The notes: generated from the sequence alone by a model not told the origin. A stretch of DNA of 64,000 nt from Flavimarina sp. Hel_I_48 (GCF_000733945.1 NZ_JPOL01000002.1:1179001-1243000); one strand, 5' to 3'. Shown: positions 37,540-48,903, numbered from the stretch's first letter. A program made the numbers and translations.

Positions 37540-37914
37540 TTATTTGGTTACTTTCTTCTTATTAGCAACCGTTTTACGCTTACCTTTTCTCGTTCTAGAG
37601 TTGTTTTTAGTTCGCTGACCACGTAAGGGTAGTCCAGATCTATGACGAATACCTCTATAGCAACCTATATCCATCAAACGCTTGATGCTGGTGGATACTT
37701 CGCTTCTTAACTCTCCTTCAATTTTATAAGATCCTACAGCCTCACGAATACGACCTATCTGGTCATCATCCCACTCAGAAACTTTAGTATCTTCGCTCAC
37801 TTCTGCCTGAGCTAATATTTTTTGTGCTCTGCTTTTACCTATTCCAAAAATATAGGTCAATGCAATTACACCTCTTTTTTGTTTTGGGATATCTATCCCT
37901 GCAATTCTAGCCAT
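37540..37914 (-). CDS. rpsM: 30S ribosomal protein S13
   Basis: S13 forms the head-to-50S bridge and contacts tRNA in the P site. The 124-residue protein has the typical [25 protein letters not shown] start and the C-terminal basic tail with [21 protein letters not shown]. The start lies 3 nt after the rpmJ stop. Confidence 0.97.
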   Translation of the reverse strand: MARIAGIDIPKQKRGVIALTYIFGIGKSRAQKILAQAEVSEDTKVSEWDDDQIGRIREAVGSYKIEGELRSEVSTSIKRLMDIGCYRGIRHRSGLPLRGQRTKNNSRTRKGKRKTVANKKKVTK

Positions 37915-37917
37915 AAT

Positions 37918-38034
37918 TTAACCTTGTCTTTGTTTGAACTTAGGGTTCTTTTTATTAATCACATACAGTCTGCCCTTTCTTCTAACAATCTTGCAGTCTG
38001 CACTTCTTTTCTTTACTGATGCTTTTACTTTCAT
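37918..38034 (-). CDS. rpmJ: 50S ribosomal protein L36
   Basis: This 38-residue gene is found by reading the 124-nt gap between infA and rps[20 protein letters not shown] followed by [22 protein letters not shown] at 38032-38034, TAA at 37918-37920. It is the zinc-less (C-minus) form: of the usual CxxC...C...H set only one Cys (residue 14) remains, with Ser, Asn and Phe at the other sites. It lies 4 nt after infA and 3 nt before rpsM. Confidence 0.95.
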   Translation of the reverse strand: MKVKASVKKRSADCKIVRRKGRLYVINKKNPKFKQRQG

Positions 38035-38038
38035 CTTT

Positions 38039-38254
38039 TTAGTATCTGTAGGTTATGCGAGCCTTACTTAAATCATACGGGCTCATTTCCAATTTCACTT
38101 TATCACCAGGCAATAATTTTATGTAATGCATACGCATTTTGCCTGAAATATGCGCTGTAACGATATGTCCATTTTCAAGTTCTACCCTAAACATAGCATT
38201 TGATAATGCTTCTATAATAGAACCGTCTTGTTCAATTGCTTGCTGTTTTGCCAT
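38039..38254 (-). CDS. infA: translation initiation factor IF-1
   Basis: IF-1 occupies the A site during initiation. The 71-residue S1-like OB fold has the usual core: [21 protein letters not shown], then [29 protein letters not shown], ending ITYRY. Its ATG overlaps the secY stop as TAATG, implying coupled translation. Confidence 0.97.
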   Translation of the reverse strand: MAKQQAIEQDGSIIEALSNAMFRVELENGHIVTAHISGKMRMHYIKLLPGDKVKLEMSPYDLSKARITYRY

Positions 38255-39591
38255 TATGCTACTGCTTTTCTATTTTTACCTGTTTTCATAAGTCCATCAT
38301 AATGTTTGTTCAATAAATATGAATTGACTTGTTGCATTGTGTCTATCGCCACACCCACCATAATAAGTAGCGATGTACCTCCATAAAACAATGCCCAACC
38401 CTGTTGCATACCAAGAACACTTACGGCCACAGCTGGAAAAATAGCAATCAAAGCTAAAAATATTGATCCAGGCAATGTGATTTGAGACATAATACGATCT
38501 AAATATTCACCTGTTTCTGTACCCGGTCTAATGCCCGCAATAAATCCACCACTTCTTTTTAGATCATCAGCCATCTTATTCGTAGGAACTGTTATCGCCG
38601 TATAGAAATAAGTAAAGACTATGATTAATAAAGCGAATACCAAATTATACCAAAATCCAAAAATATTATTGAATTCACCAGCAATGCTTTTTGCAGTTGA
38701 AGATTCTGATAAACCAATGACCGCAGCAGGAATAAACATGATAGCCTGAGCAAATATTATAGGCATTACCCCAGAGGCATTTAACTTTAAGGGAATATAT
38801 TGACGGTTACCAAAAACATTCCTTTCATAACTACCGCTGGCTGTTCTTCTAGCATACTGTACTGGTATTTGACGTACAGCCATTACTAACATTACACACA
38901 ATAATATAATTACAAACCATATCACCAATTCAATTAAGATCATGATAAGACCTCCGTTGGATTCTGTTACGCGAGAAACCCATTCTTGAATGAACGATAA
39001 TGGTAAACGAGCGATAATACCTACCATAATTAGTAGGGATATACCGTTACCAATTCCTTTATCCGTAATCTTTTCACCTAGCCACATTGCAAAAATACAG
39101 CCCGTTGTCAAAATGATCACAGAAGATATTATAAAGGTCAAATGACTTTCCATTACAAAAGCTTCGGCAGGTAATATACTATATAGACTAGTAATATAAC
39201 CAGGACCCTGGACCAATGTAATAGCAATAGTGAGCCATCTTGTAATTTGATTGATCTTGCGTCTTCCACTTTCCCCTTCTTTTTGAAGTTTCTGGAGATA
39301 AGGAACTGCTATACCCATAAGCTGGACAACGATGGAAGCAGAAATGTAAGGCATTATACCTAATGCAAAAACTGAAGCATTAGAAAGCGCCCCACCTGTG
39401 AATGCATTTAGCAGACCCAAAAGTCCACCGTCAAGCTTTTCTGACAAACTACCTAATTGAGAAGCGTCTATACCAGGAAGAACGATCTGAGCGCCAAAAC
39501 GGTAAACGAGTAATAACCCTAATGTAAGTAGGATTCTATTTTTTAACTCGTCGATCTTCCAGATATTCTTTATTGTGTCTATAGCACCCAT
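38254..39591 (-). CDS. secY: protein translocase subunit SecY
   Basis: SecY is the channel of the general secretion translocase. The 445-residue protein has ten predicted transmembrane helices. Visible features include [19 protein letters not shown] at helix 1, [27 protein letters not shown] after it (plug region), and [35 protein letters not shown] sequence before helix 9. It sits 12 nt after rplO in the spc segment. Confidence 0.98.
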   Translation of the reverse strand: MGAIDTIKNIWKIDELKNRILLTLGLLLVYRFGAQIVLPGIDASQLGSLSEKLDGGLLGLLNAFTGGALSNASVFALGIMPYISASIVVQLMGIAVPYLQKLQKEGESGRRKINQITRWLTIAITLVQGPGYITSLYSILPAEAFVMESHLTFIISSVIILTTGCIFAMWLGEKITDKGIGNGISLLIMVGIIARLPLSFIQEWVSRVTESNGGLIMILIELVIWFVIILLCVMLVMAVRQIPVQYARRTASGSYERNVFGNRQYIPLKLNASGVMPIIFAQAIMFIPAAVIGLSESSTAKSIAGEFNNIFGFWYNLVFALLIIVFTYFYTAITVPTNKMADDLKRSGGFIAGIRPGTETGEYLDRIMSQITLPGSIFLALIAIFPAVAVSVLGMQQGWALFYGGTSLLIMVGVAIDTMQQVNSYLLNKHYDGLMKTGKNRKAVA

Positions 39592-39603
39592 GCTCGCTTA
39601 GTT

Positions 39604-40056
39604 TTATAGTGTTACCGCTTCACCACCGGCCGCTTCAATAGCTTCTTTAGCAGAAGCTGTGAATTTATGTGCAGTTACTTTAAGTTTTGCCTTAAGCTCT
39701 CCACGTCCAAGGATCTTAACGAGATCATTTTTAGTGGTCAGCCTATTTTCAATAAGAGATTCCAATGTGATCTCATCACCAAAACGGCCTGCATCAACAT
39801 ATTCCTGAATAGTATCAATATTGATTCCGGCATATTCCTTACGGTTGATATTTGTAAAACCGAATTTAGGGACACGACGCTGCAATGGCATCTGACCCCC
39901 TTCAAATCCTACTTTCTTAGAATAACCAGAACGTGACTTCGCACCTTTGTGCCCACGGCCTGCGGTACCACCATTTCCTGTAGCTTCACCGCGACCTCGC
40001 CTACTATCGTTCTTTCTTACCGAGCCTGCTGCCGGTTTTAGATTGTTTAAACCCAT
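39604..40056 (-). CDS. rplO: 50S ribosomal protein L15
   Basis: L15 is a late assembly protein near the peptidyl-transferase region. The 150-residue protein has the Gly/Arg-rich extension ([26 protein letters not shown]) and the [18 protein letters not shown] core. It starts 12 nt after rpmD and precedes secY by 12 nt. Confidence 0.97.
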   Translation of the reverse strand: MGLNNLKPAAGSVRKNDSRRGRGEATGNGGTAGRGHKGAKSRSGYSKKVGFEGGQMPLQRRVPKFGFTNINRKEYAGINIDTIQEYVDAGRFGDEITLESLIENRLTTKNDLVKILGRGELKAKLKVTAHKFTASAKEAIEAAGGEAVTL

Positions 40057-40068
40057 TTTATATATTAT

Positions 40069-40248
40069 TTAAGCTTCTTCTACAGAAACCAAATGATTCA
40101 CTTTACTTACCATTCCTAATATGCTGGAACTGTCGTCGTGTTCGACAACTTGGTTCATTTTCTTAAGACCTAAGGACTCAAGAATTCTTTTTTGGTTTTT
40201 AGAACGTTTGATCGCACTTTTAACCTTTGTGATTTTAATTCTTGCCAT
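40069..40248 (-). CDS. rpmD: 50S ribosomal protein L30
   Basis: This 59-residue gene is read from the 204-nt gap between rpsE and rplO. ATG is at 40246-40248 and TAA at 40069-40071. The protein begins MARIKITKVKSAIKRSKNQK, continues RILESLGLKKMNQVVEHDDS and ends ILGMVSKVNHLVSVEEA, the single L30 fold. It starts 12 nt after rpsE, its usual position in the spc operon. Confidence 0.96.
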   Translation of the reverse strand: MARIKITKVKSAIKRSKNQKRILESLGLKKMNQVVEHDDSSSILGMVSKVNHLVSVEEA

Positions 40249-40260
40249 GGTTGTATATTA

Positions 40261-40785
40261 TTATCCGTTGAAGACTTTATCAATGGAAATTCCACGCTGT
40301 TTTGCAATGGTTTCCGCATTACGTAATTGCAATAGGGCGTCAAAGGTAGCCTTTACAACGTTATGAGGGTTAGAAGAACCTTGATTTTTTGATAATACAT
40401 CATGAACTCCTACCGCCTCTAATACAGAACGGATCGCACCACCGGCAATAACACCGGTACCAGCAGCTGCAGGCATTAACAATACCCTTGCACCACCATA
40501 CTTTCCTTTCTGCTCGTGTGGTATACTACCTTTTTGAAGTGGAATACGTACTAGGTTCTTTTTAGCATCGTCCACCGCCTTGGCGATAGCACTTGCAACG
40601 TCCTTAGATTTCCCAAGTCCCTGTCCTACAACGCCTTGCTCATCACCTACAACAACAATAGCAGAAAAACCGAAAGCTCTACCACCTTTTGTTACTTTAG
40701 TAACACGCTGCACACCAACTAGACGATCTTTTAGATCCAATCCACCTGGCTTAACTAGTTCTACATTTTTATAATCTTGATACAT
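40261..40785 (-). CDS. rpsE: 30S ribosomal protein S5
   Basis: S5 shapes the mRNA entry tunnel and decoding fidelity. The 174-residue protein has the N-terminal double-stranded RNA-binding domain ([28 protein letters not shown]) and the C-terminal domain ([40 protein letters not shown] stretch). No resistance-type changes can be judged by eye. Confidence 0.97.
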   Translation of the reverse strand: MYQDYKNVELVKPGGLDLKDRLVGVQRVTKVTKGGRAFGFSAIVVVGDEQGVVGQGLGKSKDVASAIAKAVDDAKKNLVRIPLQKGSIPHEQKGKYGGARVLLMPAAAGTGVIAGGAIRSVLEAVGVHDVLSKNQGSSNPHNVVKATFDALLQLRNAETIAKQRGISIDKVFNG

Positions 40786-40791
40786 AACTTT

Positions 40792-41151
40792 CTAGAATTT
40801 TAGTCCGCCTTCTCGGGCTCCTTCTGCTAATTGTTTTACTCTACCGTGATATAGATAACCTCCTCTATCAAAAGAGACAAGTTCAATACCAGCTTGAACC
40901 GCCTTTTCTGCGACAGACTTACCTACAAGTTTAGCCACATCAGCTTTGTTTTCCGCCTTCGCGGAAGCTATTGATTCGTCTCTGGATGATGCTGCACTGA
41001 TTGTTTTACCAGTTACATCATCTATAATCTGAGCGTAGATCTCCTTATTGCTTCTATATACAGAAAGTCTTGGACGTTGTGCGGTACCAGACAAAGTCTT
41101 GCGTATCCTTCCACGAATTTTCTTTCTGCGTGCTTCTTTTGAAAATGCCAT
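40792..41151 (-). CDS. rplR: 50S ribosomal protein L18
   Basis: L18 binds 5S rRNA and links it to the central protuberance. The 119-residue form is typical in length, with [23 protein letters not shown] near the N-terminus and the conserved end [26 protein letters not shown]. It lies 12 nt after rplF and 6 nt before rpsE. Confidence 0.97.
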   Translation of the reverse strand: MAFSKEARRKKIRGRIRKTLSGTAQRPRLSVYRSNKEIYAQIIDDVTGKTISAASSRDESIASAKAENKADVAKLVGKSVAEKAVQAGIELVSFDRGGYLYHGRVKQLAEGAREGGLKF

Positions 41152-41163
41152 ACTATTCTATAA

Positions 41164-41706
41164 TTATGCAGATTTACCTGCTTTTCTTCTAATTTGTTCA
41201 CCAACAAAACGTATACCTTTTCCTTTGTAAGGCTCTGGCTTGCGGAAAGCTCTAATTTTTGCGGCTACTTGACCTACAAGCTGCTTATCAGAGGAAGTAA
41301 GTATAATTTGAGGGTTTTTACCTTTTTCGGCAACCGCCTCAACCTTCACTTCTGAAGCAATTTCCATAACTATATTATGTGAAAAGCCTAAAGCCAATTC
41401 TAATTTTTGACCTTGATTGCTGGCACGATAACCTACACCAACTAATTCAAGTTTCTTTGTATAACCGTTGGAAACTCCATCTATCATATTTGCAACTAAA
41501 GCTCGGTATAAACCGTGCTTTGCTCTATCTTCCTTACGATCTGTGGGCCTATCAAACTTAATTTTACCATCTTCAATATCAATAGTTATTGAAGAAAATT
41601 GTTGTTTAAGTTCGCCCAGTTTTCCTTTCACAGTTACTATATCATCGCTAACATCTACTGTGACACCTTCAGGTATTGTAATGGGATTTTTACCTATTCT
41701 TGACAT
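41164..41706 (-). CDS. rplF: 50S ribosomal protein L6
   Basis: L6 sits near the factor-binding site of the 50S subunit. The 180-residue protein has two tandem L6 folds and starts SRIGKNPITIPEGVTVDV. It ends with the signature KPEPYKGKGIRFVGEQIRRKAGK. It starts 18 nt after rpsH. Confidence 0.97.
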   Translation of the reverse strand: MSRIGKNPITIPEGVTVDVSDDIVTVKGKLGELKQQFSSITIDIEDGKIKFDRPTDRKEDRAKHGLYRALVANMIDGVSNGYTKKLELVGVGYRASNQGQKLELALGFSHNIVMEIASEVKVEAVAEKGKNPQIILTSSDKQLVGQVAAKIRAFRKPEPYKGKGIRFVGEQIRRKAGKSA

Positions 41707-41724
41707 GGTTTTACTTTTTATATG

Positions 41725-42123
41725 TTAGTAAACGTAGCAAAGTACTTCACCACCTACATTTTCGTTCTGAGCCTGCTTTCCGGTCATTACACCTTTAGAA
41801 GTTGAAACAATTGAAATTCCAAGTCCATTAAGGATTCTTGGCACCTCATTAGCCCCTACATACTTACGTAAACCAGGAGTACTGATACGTTGAATCTTTT
41901 TAATAACAGATTCTTTAGTATCCTTATCATATTTTAGGGCTATTTTAATAGTTCCCTGTGCCGTTTCATCTTCAAACTTGTAGCTGAGGATATAACCCTG
42001 ATCAAAAAGAATCTTAGTAATTTCTTTTTTAAGGTTAGAGGCTGGTATTTCTACCACCCTGTGATTTGCAGCAGCTGCATTTCTAACTCGCGTTAAAAAG
42101 TCTGCTATAGTATCTGTATACAT
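41725..42123 (-). CDS. rpsH: 30S ribosomal protein S8
   Basis: S8 binds the central domain of 16S rRNA and in E. coli also represses the spc operon at rplE. The 132-residue protein shows DTIADFLTRVRNAAAANHR, and the C-terminal signature GLGISIVSTSKGVMTGKQA with VGGEVLCYVY. A 70-nt spacer separates it from rpsN, containing the repeated motif GGTTTT on the plus strand (42128-42150). Confidence 0.97.
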   Translation of the reverse strand: MYTDTIADFLTRVRNAAAANHRVVEIPASNLKKEITKILFDQGYILSYKFEDETAQGTIKIALKYDKDTKESVIKKIQRISTPGLRKYVGANEVPRILNGLGISIVSTSKGVMTGKQAQNENVGGEVLCYVY

Positions 42124-42193
42124 ATATAATTGGTTTTGGTTTTGGTTTTCGAAATATCAATAGATAATCAAACCTTAAACCAGTTAATTGTTG

Positions 42194-42463
42194 TTACCAG
42201 CTAGCTTTCTTAACGCCTGGGATCAATCCCTGGTTAGCCAATTCACGGAACATAACACGAGAAACTCCAAAAGTTCTCATATATCCCCGAGGTCTACCTG
42301 TTAATTTGCATCTGTTGTGTTGACGAACGGGAGAAGAGTTTTTAGGAAGTTTTTGCAAACCTTCATAATCTCCAGCTTCTTTAAGAGCTTTTCGTTTATC
42401 AGCGTATTTGGCCACCATTCTCTCGCGCTTTCGCTCGCGGGCCTTCATTGATTCTTTAGCCAT
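42194..42463 (-). CDS. rpsN: 30S ribosomal protein S14, zinc-independent type
   Basis: S14 is in the head of the small subunit. The 89-residue long form lacks the paired CxxC motifs of the short zinc form and keeps one Cys in [32 protein letters not shown]. It lies 3 nt after rplE. Confidence 0.97.
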   Translation of the reverse strand: MAKESMKARERKRERMVAKYADKRKALKEAGDYEGLQKLPKNSSPVRQHNRCKLTGRPRGYMRTFGVSRVMFRELANQGLIPGVKKASW

Positions 42464-42466
42464 ATC

Positions 42467-43018
42467 TTAGTTCTTTTTAAAAGGCAAACCTAATTCGGTA
42501 AGCAAAGATTTTGCTTCTTTATCAGTTTCTGCCGAAGTTTCAAAGGTAATATTCATGCCCTCAATTTTACGTACTTTGTCGATATTGATTTCAGGAAATA
42601 TAATCTGCTCGGTTATACCAAGGCTATAGTTCCCACGACCATCAAAACCTGTCGCTTTAATACCGTTAAAGTCACGTACCCGGGGCAATGCTGATGTAAT
42701 GAGTCTATCTAAAAACTCATACATACGCTCACCACGCAAGGTAACCATTGCACCGATGGGCATTCCCTTTCTTAGTTTAAATGCAGCAACATCCTTTTTT
42801 GAAACCGTTGCCACAGCACGTTGACCAGCTATAGTAGAAAGTTCTTCCACAGAATAGTCAATTAGTTTCTTATCAGCAACTGCAGCACCTACCCCTCTAG
42901 AGATAACTATCTTAAGTAGTTTAGGAACCTGCATCTTGTTCTCGTAACCAAACTCTTCTGTAAGAGATGGAAGTACGCGTTCCTTATATTCTTGCTTTAA
43001 TCTTGAAGTGTATTCCAT
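42467..43018 (-). CDS. rplE: 50S ribosomal protein L5
   Basis: L5 binds 5S rRNA and contacts the P-site tRNA. The 183-residue protein carries the family pattern [36 protein letters not shown] and ends with [22 protein letters not shown]. It is 2 nt after rplX, tightly coupled. Confidence 0.97.
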   Translation of the reverse strand: MEYTSRLKQEYKERVLPSLTEEFGYENKMQVPKLLKIVISRGVGAAVADKKLIDYSVEELSTIAGQRAVATVSKKDVAAFKLRKGMPIGAMVTLRGERMYEFLDRLITSALPRVRDFNGIKATGFDGRGNYSLGITEQIIFPEINIDKVRKIEGMNITFETSAETDKEAKSLLTELGLPFKKN

Positions 43019-43020
43019 AA

Positions 43021-43332
43021 TTATAGAACTTCATTGTTTTTTTTACCAAAACGCACTTTTTTTCCTTCTTCCATACGATAACCTACCCTGGTAGTGTCAC
43101 CATTTTTATCAACAAGTGATAAATTTGAAATATGCAAAGCCGCTTCTTTTTCTACAATACCACCTTGAGGGTTTGAAGCACTCGGCTTCTCATGTTTTGA
43201 AATCATGTTTACCCCTTCTACTATGGCTTTGTTTTTTACTTTGATAACTGTTTTAACTTTACCCTCCTGACCTTTATGGTCACCAGCGTTTACCCTAACA
43301 GTATCCCCTACTTTTATATTAAGCTTAGTCAT
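43021..43332 (-). CDS. rplX: 50S ribosomal protein L24
   Basis: L24 is an assembly initiator with a KOW domain at its start ([24 protein letters not shown]). At 103 residues it has the normal length. [27 protein letters not shown] follows. It is placed between rplN (11 nt) and rplE (2 nt). Confidence 0.97.
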   Translation of the reverse strand: MTKLNIKVGDTVRVNAGDHKGQEGKVKTVIKVKNKAIVEGVNMISKHEKPSASNPQGGIVEKEAALHISNLSLVDKNGDTTRVGYRMEEGKKVRFGKKNNEVL

Positions 43333-43343
43333 TTTAATTTATA

Positions 43344-43712
43344 TTACAGCACCTCAGGCGCTAATGATACAATCTTCATAAACTGCTTATCACGAAGTTC
43401 TCTGGCAACCGGTCCAAAAACACGGGTTCCCCTCATCTCACCTTGTGGACCTAATAGAACACAAGCGTTGTCGTCAAATCGAATATAAGAACCATCAGGG
43501 CGTCTTACTTCTTTCTTGGTTCGAACAACAACAGCTGTAGAAACAGAACCTTTTTTAACCTGGCCATTAGGTGTTGCATCTTTAACAGAAACAACAATTT
43601 TATCACCTACGGAAGCATATCTACGCTTAGTTCCACCTAGGACACGGATAGTCAAAACTTCCTTTGCCCCAGTATTATCCGCTACTCTTAATCTTGATTC
43701 TTGTTGTACCAT
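43344..43712 (-). CDS. rplN: 50S ribosomal protein L14
   Basis: L14 lies at the subunit interface. The 122-residue protein is highly conserved, with [26 protein letters not shown] at the start and [35 protein letters not shown] at the end. It is 2 nt after rpsQ. Confidence 0.98.
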   Translation of the reverse strand: MVQQESRLRVADNTGAKEVLTIRVLGGTKRRYASVGDKIVVSVKDATPNGQVKKGSVSTAVVVRTKKEVRRPDGSYIRFDDNACVLLGPQGEMRGTRVFGPVARELRDKQFMKIVSLAPEVL

Positions 43713-43714
43713 TT

Positions 43715-43972
43715 TTACTTAGCTCTTTCAATAATTTCTACAAGCCTCCAACATTTTGATTTACTCAAAGGACGAGTTTCCATAATCCTAACAGTATCCC
43801 CTTCGTTGCAGTCGTTTTGTTCATCATGAGCCACGTACTTTTTCGTTTTTAAAACGAACTTACCATACATGGGGTGTTTTACTTTTTTCACCTCGGCCAC
43901 AACGATAGACTTTTGCATCTTGTTGCTGGTTACGACTCCTATACGTTCTTTTCTTAAATTTCTTTTTTCCAT
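43715..43972 (-). CDS. rpsQ: 30S ribosomal protein S17
   Basis: S17 is a primary assembly protein with an OB fold. The preferred start is ATG 43970-43972 ([14 protein letters not shown], 85 residues), the length seen in the family. An upstream in-frame ATG at 43982-43984 would add MLLK and form TAATG with the rpmC stop, so coupled use of that start cannot be excluded. It contains the typical [19 protein letters not shown] and [18 protein letters not shown]. Confidence 0.95.
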   Translation of the reverse strand: MEKRNLRKERIGVVTSNKMQKSIVVAEVKKVKHPMYGKFVLKTKKYVAHDEQNDCNEGDTVRIMETRPLSKSKCWRLVEIIERAK

Positions 43973-43983
43973 CTTAAGCAGCA

Positions 43984-44175
43984 TTATTGTAATTCGCGTT
44001 TTGTAAGCTCCGTGGCTATTCTTGCCACTGTCTTTCTTTGACCTCTAAGCTGAATAGGATTTTCTAAGGGAGAAATCGCGTGGGCCATCTTGAGATCTGT
44101 ATAAGATCTTTGCGCTTTTATAAGTTCCTCCTGCAATTCTGCTACAGATTTTTCTTTTACTTCAGATTGTTTCAT
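43984..44175 (-). CDS. rpmC: 50S ribosomal protein L29
   Basis: L29 is a small coiled-coil-like helical protein near the tunnel exit and the trigger factor/SRP docking site. The 63-residue sequence [21 protein letters not shown] and [23 protein letters not shown] is typical. It lies 12 nt after rplP. Confidence 0.96.
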   Translation of the reverse strand: MKQSEVKEKSVAELQEELIKAQRSYTDLKMAHAISPLENPIQLRGQRKTVARIATELTKRELQ

Positions 44176-44187
44176 TTTCTTTAGAAT

Positions 44188-44610
44188 TTAGTCTGCTTGA
44201 TAATCTCTAGCGACAATATATTTTGTCCTTACCGGAAGTTTTTGAGCAGCTAGTCTAAGTGCTTCTTTAGCCAAAGGCTCATCAACACCACCTATTTCAA
44301 AAAGCATTCTGCCCGGTTTAACGACCGCAGCCCAATACTCTACCGCTCCTTTTCCTTTACCCATACGAACCTCTAATGGTTTTTTGGTAATCGGTTTATC
44401 TGGAAAGATCCTGATCCATAAAGAACCCTCTCTTTTCATATATCTAGTAGCCGCAATACGGGCAGCTTCTATTTGTCTGGCAGTAATAAAGGCAGAATCC
44501 ATTGATTTTATACCAAAGGCTCCATTCGCAAGAAGGTATCCCCTTCCAGCATTGCCCTTCATACGCCCCTTTTGCTGCTTACGAAATTTTGTTTTTTTAG
44601 GCTGTAACAT
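44188..44610 (-). CDS. rplP: 50S ribosomal protein L16
   Basis: L16 organises the A-site region of the 50S subunit. The 140-residue protein begins [21 protein letters not shown] and has the [27 protein letters not shown] signature. It lies 19 nt after rpsC. Confidence 0.97.
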   Translation of the reverse strand: MLQPKKTKFRKQQKGRMKGNAGRGYLLANGAFGIKSMDSAFITARQIEAARIAATRYMKREGSLWIRIFPDKPITKKPLEVRMGKGKGAVEYWAAVVKPGRMLFEIGGVDEPLAKEALRLAAQKLPVRTKYIVARDYQAD

Positions 44611-44629
44611 TTTTTCTTTACTTTAAAAA

Positions 44630-45343
44630 TTACTTTCTACGACGTGGTTTTGCACCGCCTCTACTGCCTTTTCCACCTTGATTCTTAGCCATACCGACTA
44701 ATGGTGAAAGTTCTCTTTTACCGTAGACCTCTCCTTTCATTATCCATACTTTGATACCCAACCTACCATAAGTAGTATGAGCTTCAACCAAAGCATAATC
44801 TATATCTGCCCTGAATGTTGAAAGAGGAATACGACCTTCTTTATAAGATTCGTTACGCGCCATTTCAGCACCGTTCAACCTACCAGATATCTGTATTTTA
44901 ATACCCTCTGCGTTCATACGCATAGCGGCCTGGATAGCCATCTTAATAGCCCTACGGTAAGAAATACGGTTCTCTACTTGTCGAGCCACAGAAGAACCTA
45001 CAAGAAATGCATCAAGTTCAGGTCTTTTTATCTCAAAAATATTAATCTGTACTTCCTTATCAGTAATTTGCTTAAGTTCCTCTTTAAGTTTATCTACTTC
45101 CTGACCGCCTTTTCCAATAATGATACCTGGACGGGCAGTTGTTATAGTTACAGTAACAAGCTTAAGTGTACGTTCTATAATAATTCTAGAAACACTGGCT
45201 TTTGATAAACGAGCATGTATATACTTTCTTATTTTATCATCTTCGGCAAGCTTATCGCCATAATCATTACCACCATACCAGTTGGATTCCCATCCTCTGA
45301 TTATACCTAAGCGATTCCCGATTGGATTTGTTTTTTGTCCCAT
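44630..45343 (-). CDS. rpsC: 30S ribosomal protein S3
   Basis: S3 lines the mRNA entry pore with helicase-like activity. The 237-residue protein has the N-terminal KH domain ([22 protein letters not shown] near 70-92) and the C-terminal S3 domain ([37 protein letters not shown]). The C-terminus is basic ([15 protein letters not shown]). It is 3 nt after rplV. Confidence 0.97.
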   Translation of the reverse strand: MGQKTNPIGNRLGIIRGWESNWYGGNDYGDKLAEDDKIRKYIHARLSKASVSRIIIERTLKLVTVTITTARPGIIIGKGGQEVDKLKEELKQITDKEVQINIFEIKRPELDAFLVGSSVARQVENRISYRRAIKMAIQAAMRMNAEGIKIQISGRLNGAEMARNESYKEGRIPLSTFRADIDYALVEAHTTYGRLGIKVWIMKGEVYGKRELSPLVGMAKNQGGKGSRGGAKPRRRK

Positions 45344-45346
45344 TTA

Positions 45347-45757
45347 CTAAGCGCTTTGTGTGTTATCTTTTGCGGCAAGCACAACTGTTACATGATTGCT
45401 ACGTTTTCTAATTCTATGTGCACGACCTTGTGGCGCCGGGCGTAGTCTTTTTAACATACTACCTCCATCAACCTTGATCTCCTGAACAAATAAGTCAGCA
45501 TCTTCAATACTTGCATCCTCATTCTTTTCTTGCCAGTTTGCTATAGCAGACAATAATAGTTTCTCCAGTTTACGTGAAGACTCCTTACTACTGAACTTGC
45601 ATACCTGAAGTGCCTTCTCCACTTTCTGACCTCGAATTAAATCCGCCATAAGACGCATTTTTCTTGGCGAAGTGGGGCAGTTGTTCAGTTTGGCAAAAGC
45701 CACATTTTTTCTGGCTTCTTTAAGCTGTTCTGCTCTTTCTCTTTTACGAACTCCCAT
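45347..45757 (-). CDS. rplV: 50S ribosomal protein L22
   Basis: L22 extends into the exit tunnel through a beta-hairpin loop. The 136-residue form keeps the core [28 protein letters not shown] and the hairpin signature [29 protein letters not shown]. An N-terminal extension of about 15 residues ([17 protein letters not shown]) exceeds the E. coli protein. It is 8 nt after rpsS. Confidence 0.97.
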   Translation of the reverse strand: MGVRKRERAEQLKEARKNVAFAKLNNCPTSPRKMRLMADLIRGQKVEKALQVCKFSSKESSRKLEKLLLSAIANWQEKNEDASIEDADLFVQEIKVDGGSMLKRLRPAPQGRAHRIRKRSNHVTVVLAAKDNTQSA

Positions 45758-45765
45758 AACTTCAG

Positions 45766-46044
45766 TTATTTTTTACCTTTATTTTTTGCACCCATGTGAC
45801 CTCTAAAGGAACGTGTGGGTGAAAATTCTCCTAACTTATGACCTACCATATTTTCAGTAACATAAACAGGGACAAATTGTCTACCGTTATGAACTGCAAT
45901 AGTCTGACCAACGAAATCTGGAGTAATCATTGATGCCCGTGACCAGGTCTTGATTACCGTTTTCTTATTGGCCTCAACATTTGAAGCAACTTTTTGCTCC
46001 AATTTATAATGAACGAAAGGTCCTTTTTTTAATGAACGTGCCAT
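45766..46044 (-). CDS. rpsS: 30S ribosomal protein S19
   Basis: S19 pairs with S13 in the head. The 92-residue protein has the expected [19 protein letters not shown] start and the [32 protein letters not shown] signature. It is 3 nt after rplB. Confidence 0.98.
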   Translation of the reverse strand: MARSLKKGPFVHYKLEQKVASNVEANKKTVIKTWSRASMITPDFVGQTIAVHNGRQFVPVYVTENMVGHKLGEFSPTRSFRGHMGAKNKGKK

Positions 46045-46047
46045 ATC

Positions 46048-46881
<834 letters not shown>

Positions 46882-46889
46882 AATTTGTC

Positions 46890-47180
46890 TTAAATGTTAC
46901 TGTAAAAATCTATTGTATCACCTTCCGCCACCTGTACAATTGCTTTTTTATAAGCTTTTGTTTTACCAGTGATCATACCAGATTTAGTGAATCTGGATTT
47001 ACGATCTGCGCGAACGTTCATTGTTCTAACTGCTAGTACTGAAACTCCATAAGCAGCTTCAACAGCACCTTTTATCTCAACTTTATTTGAACCGGAATTC
47101 ACTTCGAAAGTATATCGGTTATTTACCTCACTTTCCATAGTGGCTTTTTCGGTAATTATAGGTTTAATTAAAATACTCAT
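46890..47180 (-). CDS. rplW: 50S ribosomal protein L23
   Basis: L23 is the tunnel-exit docking site of trigger factor and SRP. The 96-residue protein has [24 protein letters not shown] and the [23 protein letters not shown] pattern. It lies 5 nt after rplD. Confidence 0.97.
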   Translation of the reverse strand: MSILIKPIITEKATMESEVNNRYTFEVNSGSNKVEIKGAVEAAYGVSVLAVRTMNVRADRKSRFTKSGMITGKTKAYKKAIVQVAEGDTIDFYSNI

Positions 47181-47185
47181 AGTGC

Positions 47186-47815
47186 TTATTTGCTTAGGTT
47201 TTCCTCAATTCCTTCTAGCGAGCTCTCTAAAAGTATTACATTATTAGCATGTAATATTTTGTAAGTGTTTAACTCTGAAGAGCTTACGACCTGAGCGGCC
47301 TTAAAATTGCGTGAGGACAAATATACATTTTTATTCGTGTCTCCCAACACAATCAGGGATTTTTTATCACCAATACCCAAAGCGCTCAGCACTTTAAGGA
47401 ATTCTTTTGTCTTTGGTACATCAAAATCAAAATCCTCAACAACCATAATAGCATTCTCTTGCGCTTTCATAGTTAAGGCAGATCGACGAGCCAGTTTCTT
47501 AAGGTTTTTATTCAATTTAAATGAATAATCCCTTGGTCTAGGACCAAAAACACGTCCACCACCTTTAAAAATAGGCGATTTGATACTACCTGCTCTCGCG
47601 GTACCGGTACCTTTTTGTTTTTTGATCTTGCGGGTACTTCCCGTAATTTCAGCACGCTCTTTAGCTTTGTGCGTTCCTTGACGCCTGTTGGCTAAATGTT
47701 GTTTAACATCCAAGTAAACTGCATGCTCGCTAGGTTCTATTGCGAAGATCGTGTCAGAAAGCTCTGCTTCCCTACCTACTTCTTTTCCTTTAATATCTAC
47801 TACTGCTACTTTCAT
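47186..47815 (-). CDS. rplD: 50S ribosomal protein L4
   Basis: L4 reaches into the exit tunnel and in gamma-proteobacteria represses the S10 operon at its leader. The 209-residue protein has the extended-loop signature KIKKQKGTGTARAGSIKSPIFKGGGRVFGPRPRDYS. The ATG overlaps the rplC stop as TAATG. Whether it acts on the structured rpsJ-rplC spacer upstream is unknown. Confidence 0.97.
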   Translation of the reverse strand: MKVAVVDIKGKEVGREAELSDTIFAIEPSEHAVYLDVKQHLANRRQGTHKAKERAEITGSTRKIKKQKGTGTARAGSIKSPIFKGGGRVFGPRPRDYSFKLNKNLKKLARRSALTMKAQENAIMVVEDFDFDVPKTKEFLKVLSALGIGDKKSLIVLGDTNKNVYLSSRNFKAAQVVSSSELNTYKILHANNVILLESSLEGIEENLSK

Positions 47816-48426
47816 TACCTTTCAATAATTACATAAGAGTTCTTGTGCCCAGGTACTGCTCCTTTTACAACGAGTAGATTTTTCTCTGCAACAACTTTAA
47901 GAACTTTTAAATTTTGAACTTTAACTCTCTCACCTCCCATTCTACCAGCCATGCGCATTCCTTTGAATACACGTGAGGGATACGAGGCCGCACCTATTGA
48001 ACCAGGAGCTCGTAAACGGTTGTGCTGACCGTGAGTGGACTGACCAACTCCGCCAAAACCGTGTCGTTTAACCACACCCTGAAAACCTTTACCTTTAGAA
48101 GTACCTGCCACGTCGACAAATTGACCTTCTTTAAAGATTTCCACAGTGACAGCATCACCTAATTTGTAATCCCCGTCATATTCCTGGAACTCGACAACTT
48201 TACGCTTTGCAACTGTTCCTGCTTTTTTAGAGTGACCTCCAGCAGATTTGTTAGCAGTCTTTGCGTCATCGAAACCCAGTTGAAGGGCTTCATACCCGTC
48301 AACCTCTTTGGTTCTGACTTGGGTAACAATGCAGGGACCTGCTTCAATAACGGTACATGGTAAATTTTTACCATTCTCGTCGAAGATGCTGGTCATACCT
48401 ACTTTTCTTCCAATTAACCCAGACAT
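47815..48426 (-). CDS. rplC: 50S ribosomal protein L3
   Basis: L3 is an early assembly protein near the peptidyl-transferase centre. The 203-residue protein starts [20 protein letters not shown] and contains [19 protein letters not shown] followed by [16 protein letters not shown]. It follows rpsJ after a 171-nt spacer with an intrinsic-terminator-like hairpin. Confidence 0.98.
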   Translation of the reverse strand: MSGLIGRKVGMTSIFDENGKNLPCTVIEAGPCIVTQVRTKEVDGYEALQLGFDDAKTANKSAGGHSKKAGTVAKRKVVEFQEYDGDYKLGDAVTVEIFKEGQFVDVAGTSKGKGFQGVVKRHGFGGVGQSTHGQHNRLRAPGSIGAASYPSRVFKGMRMAGRMGGERVKVQNLKVLKVVAEKNLLVVKGAVPGHKNSYVIIER

Positions 48427-48481
48427 AATTATTATTATTTGTTATTACTCATATTTCCCCGATGTTTTACGGGATTCTTTT

Positions 48482-48514
48482 AAAAAAAAACAGGGTCAAA
48501 TACCTTCAACCCTG
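48482..48514 (-). terminator. internal terminator or attenuator between rpsJ and rplC
   Basis: On the minus strand CAGGGT and ACCCTG pair as a 6-bp stem with a 12-nt loop and are followed by nine T. A second imperfect hairpin precedes it in the same spacer, just after the rpsJ stop. Since at least 27 essential genes follow, the site must be leaky, regulated or bypassed by a promoter in the 55 nt before rplC. Confidence 0.6.
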
Positions 48515-48597
48515 AATGCATTTTTACCGTTTTTCCCTCGCACGCAGCTTAGGACATTTTTGCAAGCTTAAACCCATATCGAATGGATTCATGCAAA

Positions 48598-48903
48598 CTA
48601 TACTTTAATCTCCACTTCAACACCACTGGGCAATTCAAGCTTCATCAACGCATCAATCGTTTTTGAAGAAGAACTATAAATGTCGAGAAGACGCTTATAG
48701 GAACTTAACTCAAACTGCTCCCTCGCTTTTTTATTAACGTGAGGTGAGCGAAGAACGGTAAATATTTTTTTGTGTGTAGGTAAAGGTATTGGCCCTGTTA
48801 CAACAGCTCCGGTACTCTTTACCGTTTTTACGATTTTCTCAGCAGACTTATCTACTAGATTGTAATCGTAAGACTTTAATTTGATTCTTATTTTCTGACT
48901 CAT
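48598..48903 (-). CDS. rpsJ: 30S ribosomal protein S10
   Basis: S10 is in the head of the small subunit and doubles as the NusE antitermination factor. The 101-residue protein begins [24 protein letters not shown] and has the [34 protein letters not shown] signature. It follows fusA by 10 nt, with no tuf gene between as in E. coli. Confidence 0.98.
   Translation of the reverse strand: MSQKIRIKLKSYDYNLVDKSAEKIVKTVKSTGAVVTGPIPLPTHKKIFTVLRSPHVNKKAREQFELSSYKRLLDIYSSSSKTIDALMKLELPSGVEVEIKV

Noticed and set aside
42128..42150. Repeated GGTTTT run in the rpsN-rpsH spacer as a regulatory repeat.
   Set aside because: Three short units without dyad or promoter context; no supporting structure.
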